Assembly: GCF_022810305.1 (NCBI RefSeq)
Contig: NZ_JALGQH010000029.1
Location: 1-64,000, forward strand
Length of the DNA stretch: 64,000 nucleotides
DNA from: Rhodococcus sp. ARC_M6
Lineage (GTDB): Bacteria > Actinomycetota > Actinomycetes > Mycobacteriales > Mycobacteriaceae
Direction: 5' to 3'
A program made the position numbers and the translations under genes. This document shows positions 61,680 to 64,000 of the stretch, piece after piece. How positions within the stretch are numbered: the stretch's first letter is position 1; each line of letters begins with the position of its first letter. The notes under the pieces are model-generated. The model did not search any database and had not been told where the DNA came from. It saw only the letters and a list, made by a program, of their open reading frames with translations.

Positions 61680-62288
61680 ATGACTACTTTTCTGCTCGTA
61701 GCAACCGTGATCCTCGTGATCGCCGTGGCCATTCTGTTCATGATGATGCTTGCCCTCGCACGTGAAATCGGCCGAGTGCAAGTACGACTCGGCCCCCTCG
61801 GCGCCCGGATGATGGATACCGGACCCAAGGTCGAACAGGTGGGTCCGTCGTTTGCGGGTCTGATCGATCAGGAAGGTCGAACCGTCGGAGTCGGCGGCCA
61901 TCGCGACAAGCCACAGCTCCTGCTGTTCACGGCGCCGAGCTGTTCGACCTGCAAGAGTCTGCTTCCCGGACTGCGGGCGATGGCCCGAGCCGAATCCGAC
62001 CTCGACGTCGTCATTATTTCCGACGGAACACCCGAAGAACACCGAGAGTTTCTGGCCGGCAGTGGGATCGGCGATGAGCTCAGCTACATCGATGCTCGAG
62101 ACGTCGGTATCGCCTACCAGGTGGGCACAACTCCGTACGGCGTAATCCTCGACGAGCACGGCAAGATTCGCGGTAAGGGCCTGTGCAACCACATGGCTCA
62201 GGTGGAGAGCCTGCTCAACGCCCTCGAATCCGGCACGCCCTCACTCCAACACCTTCATGCGCGGGCGAAGTCGGGCAGCGCGGCCTGA
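61680..62288 (+). CDS. mauD: MauD-like thioredoxin-fold protein
   Basis: The 202-residue protein has an N-terminal membrane anchor (LLVATVILVIAVAILFMMML) and a thioredoxin-like domain with the redox site C88-S-T-C91 (FTAPSCSTCKSLLPGL) and the cis-Pro loop TTPYGVIL. It would handle disulfides of the small subunit outside the membrane. It lies between mauE and mauA as in known mau clusters (order E-D-A). Confidence 0.92.
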   Translation: MTTFLLVATVILVIAVAILFMMMLALAREIGRVQVRLGPLGARMMDTGPKVEQVGPSFAGLIDQEGRTVGVGGHRDKPQLLLFTAPSCSTCKSLLPGLRAMARAESDLDVVIISDGTPEEHREFLAGSGIGDELSYIDARDVGIAYQVGTTPYGVILDEHGKIRGKGLCNHMAQVESLLNALESGTPSLQHLHARAKSGSAA

Positions 62289-62331
62289 CCCAGAGTCTGC
62301 TCGTTCCTCTTCACGAATCAGGAGAAAATCG

Positions 62332-63033
62332 TTGGACGACAATGTATTCCCACAACACAACATGACCGAGAACCGATATCCGGTGGACGAGACAACCGTA
62401 CAAGCGCAAGCCGAATGGATGGCGGGCCAGGGCGGTTCACTGACCAGTCGCGCCGGTCGCAAACTCTCCGAACGTGTCTCACGACGATCGATGATCAGTC
62501 GAATCGGCAAGTGGACCATGGGCGTTTCCGGAGTTGCACTGATCAGTACCTTGCCGGTCACGCGCACCGCGTTTGCCCAAGAAGCCGCGCCTCCCGCTCC
62601 GGCGCCCGGCCCGGAACCGCTTGTTCCCGTCTACGACGGTAAGGATCCGGCCGAATGTGAATACTGGCGCTGGTGCAACATGGATGGCACTTCCTGTGCT
62701 GCCTGCAACGGTGGCGGCGTCACCACCTGCGCTCCCGGCAGCAAGCCCGGTGCGGAATTCTGGGTAGGGTGCTGTACCAATCCGGATACCGGTAAGACGT
62801 ATCTGATCGCATATTACGACTGCTGTGGTGCGCCTTCGTGTTCCAACGCGTTCTGCGGTGAGCCTGACATGCAAGCAGTGATGTACAACCCGGTAGCAGG
62901 CAGCTACGACCAGGAAATCATCTGGTGCGTCTCCGACGAGTCCCAGGCGTACACGTGCACGATGGCGCCGATCATCGGCGAGGACTGCCAGACCCGTCCC
63001 GCAGAACGCCCGAAGGTCGGTGCCGGATCATGA
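62332..63033 (+). CDS. mauA: TTQ-dependent amine dehydrogenase small subunit
   Basis: The 233-residue protein matches methylamine dehydrogenase light chain. The tryptophans that crosslink into tryptophan tryptophylquinone are Trp144 (AEFWVGCC) and Trp198 (EIIWCVSD). The catalytic/biogenesis aspartates are Asp118 (WCNMDG) and Asp163 (YYDCCG). All twelve disulfide cysteines of the classical subunit are present, plus Cys147 and Cys219. The start is a TTG after GGAGAAAA; ATG 62362 is possible. A long leader holds a twin-arginine motif (SRRSMISRIGKW), so export is by Tat. The stop overlaps mauB (ATGA). True substrate unknown. Confidence 0.9.
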   Translation: MDDNVFPQHNMTENRYPVDETTVQAQAEWMAGQGGSLTSRAGRKLSERVSRRSMISRIGKWTMGVSGVALISTLPVTRTAFAQEAAPPAPAPGPEPLVPVYDGKDPAECEYWRWCNMDGTSCAACNGGGVTTCAPGSKPGAEFWVGCCTNPDTGKTYLIAYYDCCGAPSCSNAFCGEPDMQAVMYNPVAGSYDQEIIWCVSDESQAYTCTMAPIIGEDCQTRPAERPKVGAGS

Positions 63034-64000
63034 CCACTTCCCGATACCGAAAATTCGCCCGACCCGCAGTCGCCGTACTCCCACTCACTGTCGTCCTCGC
63101 CCTCGCCGGATGTAGTTCGTCCGACAACGACGAATCGTCCAGCGCCGGCGATGTCACCTACCCCACCGTGCCGTTCACTGCGCCGGGCGAAGGTATTTCC
63201 CTCGGACACGACGATCAGGAGATCGGCGATACCATCCCGGAGCCACTGCACGTCGGTTCCATCATCCCGATCGCAGCCGATCGACTTCTCGGAGTCGAAG
63301 GCGGGTTCGGGAAACTCGAACTCAGCGTCAACGTCATCGATCCGAAAACCGGTGTGGCCGAAAGCCGCATCACCGTCGGACCGGGCATCTGGGACCCGGT
63401 CATTCACGGATTTGTCGGGGCCGCGCCCGAAGACCCCGCAGTGCTCGCTGCTGAAGTGTGGAGGCCACGAGGTTCCCGTGGCGCAGCCGATTTCACGGTC
63501 AGTACCTACTCTGGCAACCTGCTGGAACCGGCCGAGGTCGAACTCCCGGATGTCGCCCGCGTGCATTCACGTCCCGGATCCAACGCGGTCACGTCCGATG
63601 GCAAGTTCTTCGTCACCTGGGATGACGGTCTGTACGGCATCCGCGTCGTGGATCTGGAGAAGAAGGAAGCCAGCGGAGCCCTGCAAATCGTCGGTTGCGG
63701 ACCCTTTACCTGGATGGTCGGGCACGAACTGTACAGCGTGTGCGAGGACAGCCGTGAGCTGCTCCACGTCTCGATCAGCGACGACGGCGTTCCGACGGAG
63801 ACTGCCCGAACCAAGGTCCTGCCCGACGATTTTGTCTCCACCCGCAAGGTCACCTGGGCCCCTGACGCACAGAAAGCGTTGCTCGTCAGCGAGAACGGCG
63901 ATGTGTACGTCTTCGACTTCTCCGACGGACTACCGAAGGAGACTGTCAAACCGATCGGAAACGCGGGCCAGGATTCCGGCCGTTTCTCCGAAAATGTTAT
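63030..64000 (+). CDS. mauB: Amine dehydrogenase large subunit, lipoprotein (cut by window end)
   Basis: The open frame runs from ATG 63030 to the window end (323 codons seen). It begins with a signal and lipobox (VVLALAGCSSSDND), then beta-propeller-like sequence: VTSDGKFFVTWDDGLYGIRV, GCGPFTWMVGHELYSVCEDS and VSENGDVYVFDFSDGLPKE. Place and fold identify it as the MauB/AauB heavy chain. The classical heavy chain is a soluble periplasmic protein, so the lipid anchor is a clear difference. Whether mauG and an electron acceptor follow cannot be seen. Confidence 0.85.
   Translation, partial: MTTSRYRKFARPAVAVLPLTVVLALAGCSSSDNDESSSAGDVTYPTVPFTAPGEGISLGHDDQEIGDTIPEPLHVGSIIPIAADRLLGVEGGFGKLELSVNVIDPKTGVAESRITVGPGIWDPVIHGFVGAAPEDPAVLAAEVWRPRGSRGAADFTVSTYSGNLLEPAEVELPDVARVHSRPGSNAVTSDGKFFVTWDDGLYGIRVVDLEKKEASGALQIVGCGPFTWMVGHELYSVCEDSRELLHVSISDDGVPTETARTKVLPDDFVSTRKVTWAPDAQKALLVSENGDVYVFDFSDGLPKETVKPIGNAGQDSGRFSENV

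Overview
The window is GC-rich actinobacterial DNA, most likely from a Rhodococcus of the erythropolis/qingshengii type. The reasons are the pairing of 3-ketosteroid dehydrogenase and 9-alpha-hydroxylase genes, a mycofactocin-type SDR, an EspC-like/YbaB-like gene group, many GTG starts with ATGA or GTGA overlaps, and an initiator tRNA of actinobacterial form. No insertion sequence, prophage, CRISPR array or rRNA operon is visible. The organism name is inference; no search was run.

Layout. 0-5 kb: a cold-shock gene, then a stress block (HspR-like MerR regulator, Dps, GlsB/YeaQ protein, CsbD, DUF6131, DoxX protein with an 11-residue repeat tail). 5-7.6 kb: a worn-looking accessory stretch with a seven-bladed YVTN propeller lacking a signal peptide, an orphan small protein and a frameshifted gene. 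7.6-10.5 kb: an ECF42 sigma factor with its DGPF partner, then DUF309 and LON-domain genes. 10.5-15.5 kb: steroid-ring genes (SDR, KstD, IclR, KshA). 15.5-21 kb: L-lactate use (LutABC, permease, FadR-type regulator) with two identical operators, then tRNA-fMet. 21-26 kb: an Ala-rich wall-stalk protein with its own sortase, an AhpD-like protein, MarR/SDR and a dienelactone hydrolase. 26.5-35.5 kb: a second csp, a Clp-N/HTH regulator with twin operators, DUF2461, FGE-like protein, lipases, a MobA-like transferase, gluconate uptake (GntK, GntP, regulator) and GpsA. 35.6-41.6 kb: an EspC-like protein, a large frameshifted helical protein and a lipoprotein, beside a YbaB-like protein, an M50-like protease and an AAA ATPase. 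41.7-45 kb: secreted proteins. 44-49.8 kb: a flavin monooxygenase, TetR, FAD dehydrogenase and an APC permease. 49.8-54 kb: a ferritin-like/VIT1 iron exporter, a DUF4232 lipoprotein and a YtrA-type GntR with an ABC exporter. 54-58.3 kb: a cobalamin riboswitch followed by BtuF-BtuC-BtuD and a PhnP-like/CobU fusion. 58.3-64 kb: an IclR regulator and APC permease divergent from mauE-mauD-mauA-mauB, a tryptophan tryptophylquinone (TTQ) amine dehydrogenase locus cut by the window end.

The strongest candidate for an unusual system is this last locus. The small subunit keeps both TTQ tryptophans, both key aspartates and all twelve structural cysteines, has a Tat-type signal, and is paired with a large subunit made as a lipoprotein. 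That suggests a membrane-anchored quinoprotein amine dehydrogenase suited to a cell without a Gram-negative periplasm. The other notable points are the PhnP-CobU fusion under B12 control, the dedicated sortase/stalk pair and the EspC-like/large protein/lipoprotein trio.
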